Assembly (NCBI GenBank): GCA_937958105.1
Contig: CALFXJ010000055.1
Coordinates: forward strand, 66,788-130,787
From: an uncultured Cellvibrio sp.
GTDB taxonomy: Bacteria > Pseudomonadota > Gammaproteobacteria > Pseudomonadales > Cellvibrionaceae
Direction: 5' to 3'
Length of the DNA: 64,000 bases
In this document: piece by piece, positions 17,774 through 26,335 of the stretch
Layout of the letters: each line of letters opens with the position of its first letter
How positions within the stretch are numbered: the first letter of the stretch is position 1
The notes under the pieces: model-generated
What the model was told of the DNA's origin: nothing
Databases searched by the model: none
What the model saw: only the letters and a program-made list of their open reading frames with translations
Program-made: the position numbers and the translations under genes

Positions 17774-19585
17774 TCAGTTATTTGATTTGATGTTGCGATA
17801 GCGCTCGCTGATTATCGCCAGCAACCGCTCGCGTTTTATTTTTTTTGAGAATGTGTGATCGGCTCCGTCAATCAGGTCCAGTGCCATGGTCTGCCGTGCG
17901 ATACCTTTACGTAACGTGCGTCGTGCCTCCGATTTAACGATGTCATAACCAGGGTCGGTGGACGACAGCAAAAAGCGTATGCGAATCCCCTGCTCTGTAA
18001 TGCGATCAATATCTTCAGCCAGCCGGCTCCGCTGGTTGAGCAGAATCTCACGGATGTTCTTTACCTGTCCCTGCACCAGCTGTCGGCAACGTTCGGCCGC
18101 GTAGCGGAAGATGTAGCCTGTCTCGGCCTTGCCGCTCAGCAGCTTTTTCCATTTATCGAGGTTACGAATGGACTGCCGGTAGTAGGCCGTGTCATGCAGG
18201 TTCTGTGCCTCCGCCGGGATTGCCAGGGACATGCCTTCGTGCCAGTAAAAGGTTAAAGGATTGATCAGCAGCACTTCGCTCAACAGGCTGCGGCGATTCT
18301 GCTCAACGGCGCGCAAGGCACAATGGAAGGCCGTGTGTGCGCCGGAACAAATGCCGCCCACAATAAACTGATTGGCCACGCCCTGTTCCATCAGATAAGT
18401 CATGGCCTGATAAACGTTATCCACCGCACCCGGCTGATACGGATGATTCTCTCGCGCAACATCAGCCTTAAAACTATCTCCCAGACCTTCGAGATCAAGA
18501 CGCAGAACAAAATAGCCAAGGGCAGCAAAGGTGCGGGCCAGTTGCGTGTATACACGGTTCGGTCCGACGTGATGAACAGAGCCGGAGTTGACCAGAAGAA
18601 CCGCTGGCAGTGAAGGATTGCATCCCATCGCCGGACAGCTGCTGATGGCAAATAATTTCCGCTGTTCATCGTACCAGTGGGGCTGCTCATGAATCTGTGC
18701 CACGCCGGGTGCGTTGTTGTCCAGCAGCAATACCCGTGCAGGCTCCGTATTGACCGCCGTTTTTTCCGTTAACTCGTTATGACTGTTCAACAGCCACTGG
18801 ACCATGCTGTCAATTGCACTGAAGGGCACGATGGTATCCTGCGGCTCGGCCATCATGTCGGTATACCCCGGCAGCGACATCTGCAGAACATCCAGACCAT
18901 CCGCCAGCAGTTTCTGGAACAGGGCATCATCACCGGACCGATCGTCTCGTATGGCAATCAACACCTTGCCCTTTAGCTGCAACTGCTCGTTCAGCAGGTT
19001 AATGTTTTTAATCTCGTCTGCCGTGGCCGAACTCATCAGAAAGCCGGCACTTTCAATGTAATCCTGGTGCGCTTCTGCTGTGGCGGCGAAGCGGGACAAT
19101 GCGGTTAATTCACGCACATAAGCGCGGCCTTTTACCACTGGCTCCCATAAAAGCAGATTATTTATCTCGCTCTGCGCTGCTGCCAGACAGGCAAGCGTCG
19201 CGCCAAAGCGCAAACCGACGAGACACACCTGGCAATCCGGCCAGGCCCCTCTGGCGTAGTCGATCAGCGCCCTGATATTCGCCAGCCAGGTTACCAGGCG
19301 CCGGTCATCCAGTTCGGATCCGGGTGAATCTCCCAGCCCGTGCCAGTCAAAACGCAGTGCAATAAATCCCTGCTGCGCAAAGGAATCGGCCAGATGTTTC
19401 ACCGTACGATGGCTGTGCGTATATTCGTAGCCCATAGGGCCGCACAGGACGACCACCTGCTTGCGCCATTGTGATGAACCTGGTTGATGCAGCCAGGTAA
19501 ACACACAGGACTCAGCCGATGGAACATAAAACGCATCGCGTGTTACGTCAGGATAGCGTTGGGCAGTCGTCGATAATGTTGTCAT
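17774..19585 (-). CDS. Double alpha/beta-hydrolase protein A
   Basis: The frame extends to a TTG at 19606, but ATG 19585 (MTTLSTTAQ) is the likelier start, giving 603 residues. It has two tandem alpha/beta-hydrolase domains. The first has GPMGYEYTHSHRTVKHLADS and FDWHGLGDS but the elbow GLRFG, with Arg instead of a nucleophilic Ser. The second has SVHHVGPNRVY, LDLEGLGDS and the elbow GICSG with a likely Cys nucleophile, and DGADHTF with a probable catalytic His. It is a full-length paralogue of the protein encoded at 10244-12025. Keeping two such fusions in one gene run suggests two related release or transfer steps. The function is not established. Confidence 0.75.
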   Translation of the reverse strand: MTTLSTTAQRYPDVTRDAFYVPSAESCVFTWLHQPGSSQWRKQVVVLCGPMGYEYTHSHRTVKHLADSFAQQGFIALRFDWHGLGDSPGSELDDRRLVTWLANIRALIDYARGAWPDCQVCLVGLRFGATLACLAAAQSEINNLLLWEPVVKGRAYVRELTALSRFAATAEAHQDYIESAGFLMSSATADEIKNINLLNEQLQLKGKVLIAIRDDRSGDDALFQKLLADGLDVLQMSLPGYTDMMAEPQDTIVPFSAIDSMVQWLLNSHNELTEKTAVNTEPARVLLLDNNAPGVAQIHEQPHWYDEQRKLFAISSCPAMGCNPSLPAVLLVNSGSVHHVGPNRVYTQLARTFAALGYFVLRLDLEGLGDSFKADVARENHPYQPGAVDNVYQAMTYLMEQGVANQFIVGGICSGAHTAFHCALRAVEQNRRSLLSEVLLINPLTFYWHEGMSLAIPAEAQNLHDTAYYRQSIRNLDKWKKLLSGKAETGYIFRYAAERCRQLVQGQVKNIREILLNQRSRLAEDIDRITEQGIRIRFLLSSTDPGYDIVKSEARRTLRKGIARQTMALDLIDGADHTFSKKIKRERLLAIISERYRNIKSNN

Positions 19586-19602
19586 AGCAGCAACGCCCAG
19601 TC

Positions 19603-22098
19603 TCAACGAACCCTGATGGGTTCCGGCAGATTAAGTGCTTCAAGATATCCCTTTACCGCGGAGGATGCTCCCGCAAGCGGTCTTAACCTGATCACTCGCT
19701 GGCTGTTAGGCGCCATATGGAAATAATTATCCTCTGCTTCGTAAGATTTCAACTCCAGACGCACCGACTGCAAAAAATGCGGCGTAAATATTGTTAACGC
19801 TGGTTCGCCGTCTTCCCGGGTAATCACTTCAACGGTTATGCCTTCCACTTTTTGAGTCTGCACAGCGTAACCACCAGGAAAATAAAAATCCTCATGCAAC
19901 CACTGCTCACCATCCGTGCGCAGCTGTACCCGAATAACATCGTGTTGTTGCGGGCCGAAGCGATAGCTGTAGGTCAGATCAGCAAAATACCCCAGCATCT
20001 CGTCTGCACACACCGTAGTGGTCGAACGGGAAGCCAGAACAAGTTCGCGGGACGCCTTAACTGTTTCGATATATCCGGATTTGTATCCGGAAAGCTCCAG
20101 CGTCACCGGCAGTTCATCAGCAGTCTCATTAATAACCGAGATATACAAACCATCCAGCCCGCGATCAACGCAGTAGGCCCCCACGGGTTTCGCGGCGCGT
20201 TTGAATGCGTAATACACGGCTTTGGGTTGGTTGTCGCTGTCTAACATTCCCCAGCCTGCACCGGGCAATAAATCCTTATAGAACCATAACAGAGCGCCCT
20301 GGCAGGGATGCGCAGCAGAGCGCCAGACAGCAAATACGCGCTGAATGATTTCGCCCGTAACGACGCGGGACAGCTCGAGATAACGCTGTGGATCATGACT
20401 GCGCAGCGTCACCGGGTCCTGTTGAAAAAGTGCGGCGAGATAATGATCCCGGATATCTTCAAAATCCCAACCTGCGGAGGCATCGCGCGGCACCCGCGCT
20501 TTCCATGCTGGATGGTGTGCAGCAAAAGCGCCACCCTTGAAGATCTTATCCACAGTCGCCGGCTCGGGAACGTGGGAGAAACCAAGTGCCTCTGGTGTAA
20601 ATTTGACAGGCGCCAGCGCCGCATCAGTCAGCGACCGCTTATAGGCTCCAACGCCGTAGTAGTGCGTGAGTCCCTCATTAATCGTAAAAGGCAGGGCGCC
20701 GCCACAGGGGGTGGAAGGAAAATAAATAGCTCCGGCGTGATACCGGCCACACAGCTCCGGCAGGTCGCTATCGAAAAAGTGATTGCTCCAGCAGTCGCGC
20801 GGTGCCCCCATCATGGCTGCCTGCTGCTGCACTTCACTGCTGCCACAGTAAATGCTGATACAAGTAAAACGCGCTAACCGCTGCAGTTGCACCTGCACCT
20901 CTGCTGTGATCTGCTGAAGGAAGTCCGGATCATCAATCGGATAGTCCATGTTGGCAAACATGAAGTCCTGCCAGACGAGGATGCCCAACTCATCGCACAG
21001 CTGATAAAAATTATCGCTCTCATAAATCATGGTGCCGCCGATGCGCAGCATATTGATACCGGCATCCCGTGCGAGCGTGAGAGAACGGCGCAGGCTTTCC
21101 CGACTGCCATCCAATCCGTAGATGTCCGCGACTGTCCAGCAGGCGCCACGGCAGAAAATAATTTCGTCATTAATCTGCAATGCCAGTTGGGAAGGGTCAC
21201 TCAGCAGACGCTGCCGCCTGAAGCCCCGCTCACCCAGCGGCCAGATGTATTGTTGTTCGTCCACCGTCAGTTCAAGGCGACAGGACAGCAGCTGCGGCGT
21301 GCCATGCGTATGCGGCCACCACAGTTGCGAAGCATCAATGATCCCTTCGCCATTCAGCGTCGTCATGTCACCCTGCTGCAGAATCTGCAATGGAACGGAC
21401 TGATCCTCGACAAACAAGGTGGCTCTGGAAATTCTTTGGCCTGCAGCCAGCCGCACTTCAAACCTGGCGGTAAAACGACCCGAGTCAGAAACCAGTTGCT
21501 GAATGCGGGACTCAGTAAGCTCCACATCGGCTTTATGGATGAGGCGGATACACCGCCAAGGGCCCACAGGTGTAATGGGCGGGCACCAGCCCGGAATATG
21601 ACCCAGTAAGGTTGTACGTACCCAGCGCAACTGCTGCTGATTGACGAGATTGGTTTTCCACCGGGGCCGGGGGCGCTTCTGTCCCAGTTCCTGTGCAAGC
21701 GCACGAAAGCAGATCACCAGCTCATTAGCGGGCTCCAGATATCGCGCTACGTCAATTTGATGCGGCATGAACATATTGCGTGACTGCAGAATCAGCTCGC
21801 CGTTAAGCCATACCTGTGCGATGGTGGCAAGTCCTGCAAACTGCAATACCGGTGACTTTTTTTCTGCCGGCACGTAACCGAAGTGACACCGATACCACCA
21901 GTCGTCGGCATCCAGGTCGAGCTGTTGCTCCGTGTCTTTCAAAAGCACCTGGGCAACCGTACCCGGCACACAGGCCGACTGCCAGGGCAACACCTGTGAC
22001 AACAGCTCAGCAGGATTTGAGATAGCCCCCGCCGGAGTGCGAGCCAGCTGCCAATCGTCCTTCAAAGCAATGACCTGCTCGATTGATGCCTCATCCAT
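19603..22098 (-). CDS. Glycoside hydrolase family 2 protein, beta-mannosidase-like
   Basis: This protein of about 831 residues has the GH2 order: a jelly-roll sugar-binding domain, an immunoglobulin-like domain and a TIM barrel. MLRIGGTMIYESDNFYQLCD and GILVWQDFMFA are typical of beta-mannosidases. The acid/base Glu lies in YCGSSE (about residue 422) and a probable nucleophile Glu in FTPEALGF (about 503), so the enzyme looks active. There is no signal peptide, which implies a cytoplasmic substrate. The frame opens at TTG 22119, but GAGGAAAG lies just ahead of ATG 22098. Its place among carrier-protein genes suggests trimming or remodelling of a glycosylated intermediate; that is inference. 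Confidence 0.85.
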   Translation of the reverse strand: MDEASIEQVIALKDDWQLARTPAGAISNPAELLSQVLPWQSACVPGTVAQVLLKDTEQQLDLDADDWWYRCHFGYVPAEKKSPVLQFAGLATIAQVWLNGELILQSRNMFMPHQIDVARYLEPANELVICFRALAQELGQKRPRPRWKTNLVNQQQLRWVRTTLLGHIPGWCPPITPVGPWRCIRLIHKADVELTESRIQQLVSDSGRFTARFEVRLAAGQRISRATLFVEDQSVPLQILQQGDMTTLNGEGIIDASQLWWPHTHGTPQLLSCRLELTVDEQQYIWPLGERGFRRQRLLSDPSQLALQINDEIIFCRGACWTVADIYGLDGSRESLRRSLTLARDAGINMLRIGGTMIYESDNFYQLCDELGILVWQDFMFANMDYPIDDPDFLQQITAEVQVQLQRLARFTCISIYCGSSEVQQQAAMMGAPRDCWSNHFFDSDLPELCGRYHAGAIYFPSTPCGGALPFTINEGLTHYYGVGAYKRSLTDAALAPVKFTPEALGFSHVPEPATVDKIFKGGAFAAHHPAWKARVPRDASAGWDFEDIRDHYLAALFQQDPVTLRSHDPQRYLELSRVVTGEIIQRVFAVWRSAAHPCQGALLWFYKDLLPGAGWGMLDSDNQPKAVYYAFKRAAKPVGAYCVDRGLDGLYISVINETADELPVTLELSGYKSGYIETVKASRELVLASRSTTTVCADEMLGYFADLTYSYRFGPQQHDVIRVQLRTDGEQWLHEDFYFPGGYAVQTQKVEGITVEVITREDGEPALTIFTPHFLQSVRLELKSYEAEDNYFHMAPNSQRVIRLRPLAGASSAVKGYLEALNLPEPIRVR

Positions 22099-22112
22099 AA
22101 CCGTTTCTTTCC

Positions 22113-23087
22113 TCAGCAATACAATGCTGTTAACTGAGACATACCGCTTTGCCAGGCTGACGCCATCTCATCAAGCGGAGCCAGATCGATAGCACGCTTG
22201 CGTGCCATGGCGCGTGCCAATTGAAACTGGAATGCTTTGGTATTGGTCGAGATTGTTTCAAACGCGGCGATCGCCGGTTCCAGCCCCTGATCACCCTGTT
22301 GCTGCAGCCACTTCAAATAAGTTTCTACCAGTTCAAAACAGGCGCCGTATTGACGGAAGGTGGCAAAGGAATAGAGATGAAAGGTTTCAATCTCCTGCGT
22401 CAGCAACCAGTCAAAATCGCGAGCAAAGGCTTCCTTGAAACGCACAAAAGGATTTTCGCGCGGAATCAGCTGCAGATGCTTTTTAAGTAAAGCACGGGAG
22501 GCCTCAGCCAGTGCCGCTCCACGGGGAATCTCATGGTCATCGCGTTGTTTTACGTACTCGATGTAGGGCGGCAACATCCGTTCGTGCGCGAGACCATTGA
22601 GCTGGAAGATATCAATGAAATCCTGACCGGTTAATTCGTAGTAACTCTGACCATGAAAATAACCCAGGTAACGCTGTTCAATATCAATCGCGTTTACCGC
22701 AATGGTGGATTTAACGTGGGCGAGTTTGTAGGCAGTACCGGCAGTGTCCGGCAGGAACCAGGAGTCCATCTCTACCAGCACCGGACGCCCCAGACCTACC
22801 TGAGTCTCCACATGCTGCACCAGTGAAAGCCAGGGATTAAATTCCTGAATTTCCAATCCATATAAGGCGAAGAGATCTTCGTGAGGAAACTTGAAGAAGC
22901 TCCACTGATCGCCTTCGAAATCAATCCTCAGCGTAAACGGAAGGGCCGCGATAGGCTCGTAACCCAGGCCGTGCAACAACTCGACCAGAACATCGACGTA
23001 ACAGTTGGTTTCCGCCCAGGTGCGCTCTGCACCATGGATCAGGTGTCGTTCATAGCTTGCCGGGTTGAGTGCTTTGACCTGTTTCAT
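22113..23087 (-). CDS. DUF1839 family protein, possible BtrH-like acyltransferase
   Basis: This 324-residue protein matches my recollection of DUF1839. Its N-terminal half has ETNCYVDVLVELLHGLG with Cys29, GRPVLVEMDSWFLPDTAG with Asp108, and KLAHVKSTIAVNAID with His124. This order of Cys, a VLVxxDxxxLP strand and a His-containing strand resembles the N-terminal domain of BtrH. BtrH is the butirosin enzyme that moves an aminoacyl side chain from a carrier protein to an aminoglycoside. A carrier-protein-dependent acyl or aminoacyl transferase is therefore my working proposal, not an established function. The ATG overlaps the TGA of the acyl-CoA dehydrogenase gene by four bases, so translation is coupled. 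Confidence 0.75.
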   Translation of the reverse strand: MKQVKALNPASYERHLIHGAERTWAETNCYVDVLVELLHGLGYEPIAALPFTLRIDFEGDQWSFFKFPHEDLFALYGLEIQEFNPWLSLVQHVETQVGLGRPVLVEMDSWFLPDTAGTAYKLAHVKSTIAVNAIDIEQRYLGYFHGQSYYELTGQDFIDIFQLNGLAHERMLPPYIEYVKQRDDHEIPRGAALAEASRALLKKHLQLIPRENPFVRFKEAFARDFDWLLTQEIETFHLYSFATFRQYGACFELVETYLKWLQQQGDQGLEPAIAAFETISTNTKAFQFQLARAMARKRAIDLAPLDEMASAWQSGMSQLTALYC

Positions 23088-24271
23088 TGCGCATCTCTCA
23101 CCATAATCTGCATGGTGGAATTATGGCCGCGGATGCGATCGTTGTTGACCATCAGCGCAGCGCCGTAGGCATCGCGCACATGGCGGCACAAACTGTTCGG
23201 CGTATCATTTTTATATCCCATGATGCCGACAATCGACAATGCACCGGAGACAATCTCTACTACCAGTTCAGAGCAGCGCAACTTGACGTTGTTGATACGG
23301 ATTGCAAAACCAAAATCGGCAAAGGCTTCAGGATTGCCCGCGTCCAGCTTCTGCTGGTACTCCTCGATCACCGTCACCAGACCACTGCGCATGCTGAACA
23401 GAATCTCATCCAGTTCAGTCAGGCGCATGGCAGAAATGGGAGGATTGGAGGGGTTTTTCCGTGCGGCAGCGCGCACAGAGGCCCGTGCCTGAGCGACGGC
23501 GTCCTGGGCCAGACCGAGCCACAGCGATCCCCATACCAGATGCGAAACCGGATGCATGCTCTGGGCAAGAATATCGGCAAAAGGTGCTGGCTGAATCTGC
23601 TGTATATGACCCGTAGAACGCAGGACAAAACCCGCACTGCATGTACCGCGGAAACCCAGCGTATCCCAGCCGGAAATCTGTTCGAGCGTAGCTTCTTTTT
23701 TATTGACCAGGACCTGCACCTGATCGGAAGACTGGGCATCCTCAGCGCGACGACAGGTCACCATCACATAATCTGCTGCCTCGCCATATGAAATCACCGG
23801 CGCCTGCTTTTCGAGAGTAAACCTGTCGCCTTCAACTTTTACCGCACATAAACTGCTGCGCAGATCGCCGCCCACTCCCAATTCTGTAGTGGCGGAAGCC
23901 AGCAGATATTGTTCACTCACCAGCTCACGCAGAAAATTCTGAAAAAAAGGCGACGACTCGCAATGATGAACAATGCAGGCGACCTGAATCTGATGCATGG
24001 CAAAGATCATCGCCGTCGATGCGCAGTAGCCACCAAGAATTTCACAAATCTTACAGATCTGGGTGATGCTCAACCCCATGCCGCCATATACGACTGGCAC
24101 ATAGGCGCTGAGAAGTTTGTGTTTTTTAAATTCAGTGAAGGCTTCGTGGGGAAAGCGCGCATCCCTGTCAACCTCGACGGCAGCGGGTCGCACCAGGTCC
24201 CGTCCTAATGAGTGAATGATATCCAGGAGTGCTGTAAAACTGTTCTCGTCCAAAGCGGCTTTTGCGTTCAT
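23084..24271 (-). CDS. Acyl-CoA dehydrogenase family flavoprotein
   Basis: This 395-residue protein has the acyl-CoA dehydrogenase layout: an N-terminal helical domain, a middle beta domain (ASATTELGVGGDLRSS, then WDTLGFRGTCSAGF) and a C-terminal helical domain with RDAYGA. In carrier-protein clusters such FAD enzymes oxidise the tethered acyl or aminoacyl group, as in prolyl-carrier oxidation (PltE-type) or aminomalonyl/hydroxymalonyl unit formation. Here a carrier protein gene lies just upstream and an adenylating ligase in the same run, so a tethered substrate is more likely than fatty-acid breakdown. The chemistry cannot be fixed from sequence alone. Confidence 0.85.
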   Translation of the reverse strand: MNAKAALDENSFTALLDIIHSLGRDLVRPAAVEVDRDARFPHEAFTEFKKHKLLSAYVPVVYGGMGLSITQICKICEILGGYCASTAMIFAMHQIQVACIVHHCESSPFFQNFLRELVSEQYLLASATTELGVGGDLRSSLCAVKVEGDRFTLEKQAPVISYGEAADYVMVTCRRAEDAQSSDQVQVLVNKKEATLEQISGWDTLGFRGTCSAGFVLRSTGHIQQIQPAPFADILAQSMHPVSHLVWGSLWLGLAQDAVAQARASVRAAARKNPSNPPISAMRLTELDEILFSMRSGLVTVIEEYQQKLDAGNPEAFADFGFAIRINNVKLRCSELVVEIVSGALSIVGIMGYKNDTPNSLCRHVRDAYGAALMVNNDRIRGHNSTMQIMVRDAQ

Positions 24272-24380
24272 CGTCAGTTCCCTTTTGGTTAGCCTGCGGT
24301 TTCAGCGTCGTAAGTTATCGCTATTTTTTTGTTACGCATGCACCCTGAACCGGCCGCATGCGGGAAACACTTATCTCCCG

Positions 24381-24620
24381 TCAATCAACCAGTTCTTCAA
24401 TAACTTCAACCAGAGATTCAATACTGTTGAACGTCTTGCGGTTCAGTTTGCTGTCCGGAAATTCAATATCAAAAGCATCTTCGATGGCGAGCATGATATT
24501 GACTGTGGTCAGCGAGGTCAGCCCCAGATCATAAAGATCATCATCTTCTTTAAGGCTGTTGATATCCACATCGAGGCGGCTGTGTTTAGCTAAAATTTCA
24601 CGCACTTTTTCGGCGTACAT
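24381..24620 (-). CDS. Acyl carrier protein 1, first gene of the biosynthetic run
   Basis: This 79-residue acidic helical protein carries the phosphopantetheine attachment site DLGLTSLTTVN (Ser36), a canonical carrier-protein motif. It opens the leftward run and is separated from the acyl-CoA dehydrogenase gene by 109 bp, the largest gap in the run. It is the likely carrier for the substrate that the dehydrogenase oxidises and the DUF1839 protein transfers. Its sequence differs from the second carrier protein at 13703-13942. Start ATG 24620. Confidence 0.9.
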   Translation of the reverse strand: MYAEKVREILAKHSRLDVDINSLKEDDDLYDLGLTSLTTVNIMLAIEDAFDIEFPDSKLNRKTFNSIESLVEVIEELVD

Positions 24621-24975
24621 AAGACGTTTCCCTGACTGTTTGACTGTTATTCGCCGAGCGATACATGCCTGAATAAATTCCGGACCAGACAGCTATCACC
24701 CGTAATCATTAACTAAAGCGCGGGCAGTATAAAAGACCTGCCATTGGCATAAAAGTCCTTTTTTCGGGACTGTGAACCTTCTGTTAGAACTTTACATTCC
24801 ACCAGACTTTTCAACCAGCTTATGCCAGAAAAAAGTGGAAAATTTATCGACACTTTTAAACAAAAAAATTACTGTAGGAATTATTTTTGAATTACGTTAA
24901 ACGAATTACAAAAAATAGAAAAGTACAAGCAATAACACGTCGGAAAATTTGACAGGTAGCGAGAGGAGCAATAAA
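24621..24975. promoter_or_regulatory. AT-rich leader and promoter region of the biosynthetic run
   Basis: No gene is visible in this AT-rich stretch between the first carrier-protein gene and the next terminator. It must contain the promoter of the leftward run. The best -10 candidate on the minus strand is TATACT (bases 24731-24726), with only a poor -35. It is accompanied by the small palindrome TGCCA-T-TGGCA near 24740-24750 and a weak AGTCC/GGACT hairpin at about 24753-24770. A marked AT-rich block lies at about 24830-24950. Assignment is tentative. Confidence 0.35.
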
Positions 24976-24999
24976 AAAAGGAATCCGAAGATTCCTTTT
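24973..24999 (-). terminator. Rho-independent terminator of the repeat-protein gene
   Basis: The stem AAAAGGAATC (24976-24985), loop CGAA and GATTCCTTTT (24990-24999) is followed on the minus strand by a T-run (bases 24979-24973). It lies about 30 bp past the stop of the gene at 25031. Confidence 0.85.
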
Positions 25000-25030
25000 A
25001 CATACAACAAACAGACATACAATAAAAACT

Positions 25031-25747
25031 TCAGGATTCAGCCAGACGAATATGACTGACGTCCGGTTCCAGCGGTTTGACCTGCGGCTTTATCTGTCCC
25101 AGATCACTGCCGACAGGAGCCAATCCATATTCACCAATGGACACTACCGCGTCGGGAATCGTCGGGCGCTCTTCCGCTGTCAGCAAGTCCGCCCCCGCCT
25201 CAGCCAGCCCCCAATCCTCAGGTTCAATTTCCACAACTGGCAGTTCTTGCTTTTCTTCGGGCCGGACCAGATCCGCCCCCACCTCCGCCACATCGAAGTC
25301 GGGTGCCGCAACCAGAGCCGGCGCTACGGGCTGCACCTCTTCGGCGTCTAATAAATTGCCTCCCACCGGGCGCAGGCTGATCCTGTCGGTATCGATCATT
25401 ACTGGATTAACGCGTGGCCGCTCCGTTGCAGTGAGCAGGTAGGCTCCCACAGGAGCCAGACTCCAGCCCGCCGGTCGAGCTGCCGCAGGCGGAGTCGTAC
25501 GCGGAGTCGAACCCGTTGACGGACAGACTTCGACCTGCGCCCCGGCCTTTAGCAGCACTGCGCGATATTTATCAGCCGTGGCCTCATCCAGGCCCCGCTT
25601 AAGCGGAACAGGCCGACCCGTAAAAAGCGCATCGACTCTGATGGCGTCGACTTTAAAAAGCTGCTGTAAGCGCTGCTTGACGTCCTTAAGCTGATGCCCA
25701 AGGACGATGTCGCCACGAAAGATAATGTCAAATTCCCGCGCATCCAT
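25031..25747 (-). CDS. Uncharacterised protein with an N-terminal conserved domain and five to six AxVGAxLL repeats
   Basis: The N-terminal part (about 70 residues: FDIIFRGDIVLG, LFTGRPVPLKRGLDEATAD, YRAVLLKAGAQVEV) matches a small domain I recall at the start of many uncharacterised gammaproteobacterial proteins. The rest is a set of imperfect repeats about 27-35 residues apart: WSLAPVGAYLL, ISLRPVGGNLL, FDVAEVGADLV, WGLAEAGADLL and YGLAPVGSDLG, with a last partial unit HIRLAES. The spacers are Pro/Glu-rich. There is no signal peptide or membrane segment. The frame extends to GTG 25762, but ATG 25747 is preferred. I do not know its function; the repeats suggest a binding scaffold. Confidence 0.7.
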   Translation of the reverse strand: MDAREFDIIFRGDIVLGHQLKDVKQRLQQLFKVDAIRVDALFTGRPVPLKRGLDEATADKYRAVLLKAGAQVEVCPSTGSTPRTTPPAAARPAGWSLAPVGAYLLTATERPRVNPVMIDTDRISLRPVGGNLLDAEEVQPVAPALVAAPDFDVAEVGADLVRPEEKQELPVVEIEPEDWGLAEAGADLLTAEERPTIPDAVVSIGEYGLAPVGSDLGQIKPQVKPLEPDVSHIRLAES

Positions 25748-26042
25748 AATCTTTTTACCCACTTATTTTATGCATTGAGAGAGAATAGCACCTGCAGCCA
25801 CCGAGGCTGACATGCAGCTCATCCACCCTTTCAGATTTAGTGATAATAATTTTTCTGTTTGTTACAAAACATTCTGATTTCTGCCTGGCAGCGGTCACTA
25901 ACTGAATCCATACTTGCGGGACCCTCACCCCGGCCTTCCGGGGCTATGCAATCCCGAATTCATATAACAGGCTTCGGCTTTTCCACAACAGCCGCAATTT
26001 TTTATTGTATTTGCAGCAGCTAATCACTGCGAGGATGGAACC

Positions 26043-26312
26043 ATGAGTACAGCTACCGAAGACTCCTTTATGGCCATCGGCCAGCTCACTGACACCTCCG
26101 CGGTACGCATCAAGGTCGAACAGGACATTGCCTTCCTGACGGGCCGGATCAGCAGCATGGAACAACACCCCCGTCCCAACAAAATCGTGCTTGAAACCTA
26201 TAAGGGCATGCTGAAAAGCCGCGTTGCGGTACTCAAGTGGCTGATGCATGGCCAGGATGACGATGAAGTCGAAATCAGTTTTGTCAGTCAGCAGCGCAGC
26301 GCGCAGGCCTGA
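26043..26312 (+). CDS. Small conserved-looking helical protein of unknown function
   Basis: This 89-residue protein begins at ATG 26043 with AGGATGG just upstream. It is predicted to be helical and charged, without signal peptide, membrane segment or cysteine. The middle part (VEQDIAFLTGRISSMEQ, then ETYKGMLKSRVAVLKWLM) looks like a helical hairpin, and the tail is acidic. I do not recognise a family. It stands alone, convergent with cysE, and ends at a shared GC-rich hairpin. Confidence 0.65.
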   Translation: MSTATEDSFMAIGQLTDTSAVRIKVEQDIAFLTGRISSMEQHPRPNKIVLETYKGMLKSRVAVLKWLMHGQDDDEVEISFVSQQRSAQA

Positions 26313-26335
26313 GCCTGCCTGCCATCAGGCGGGCT
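26312..26335. terminator. GC-rich hairpin between convergent genes
   Basis: AGCCTGCCTG, loop CCAT, then CAGGCGGGCT forms a 10-bp stem with one wobble pair, at the convergent 3' ends of the small gene and cysE. There is no T-tract, so termination is only inferred. Confidence 0.45.

Noticed and set aside
19586..19606. TTG start overlapping the GH2 stop for the double hydrolase
   Set aside because: The ATG seven codons downstream is a better start, and the extra residues have no similarity to the paralogue.
16205..24271. Pyrrole-2-carboxylate (PltF/PltL/PltE-type) pathway for the cluster
   Set aside because: The gene types fit, but the A-domain pocket residues do not match the proline code and no downstream pyrrole-using enzyme is present.
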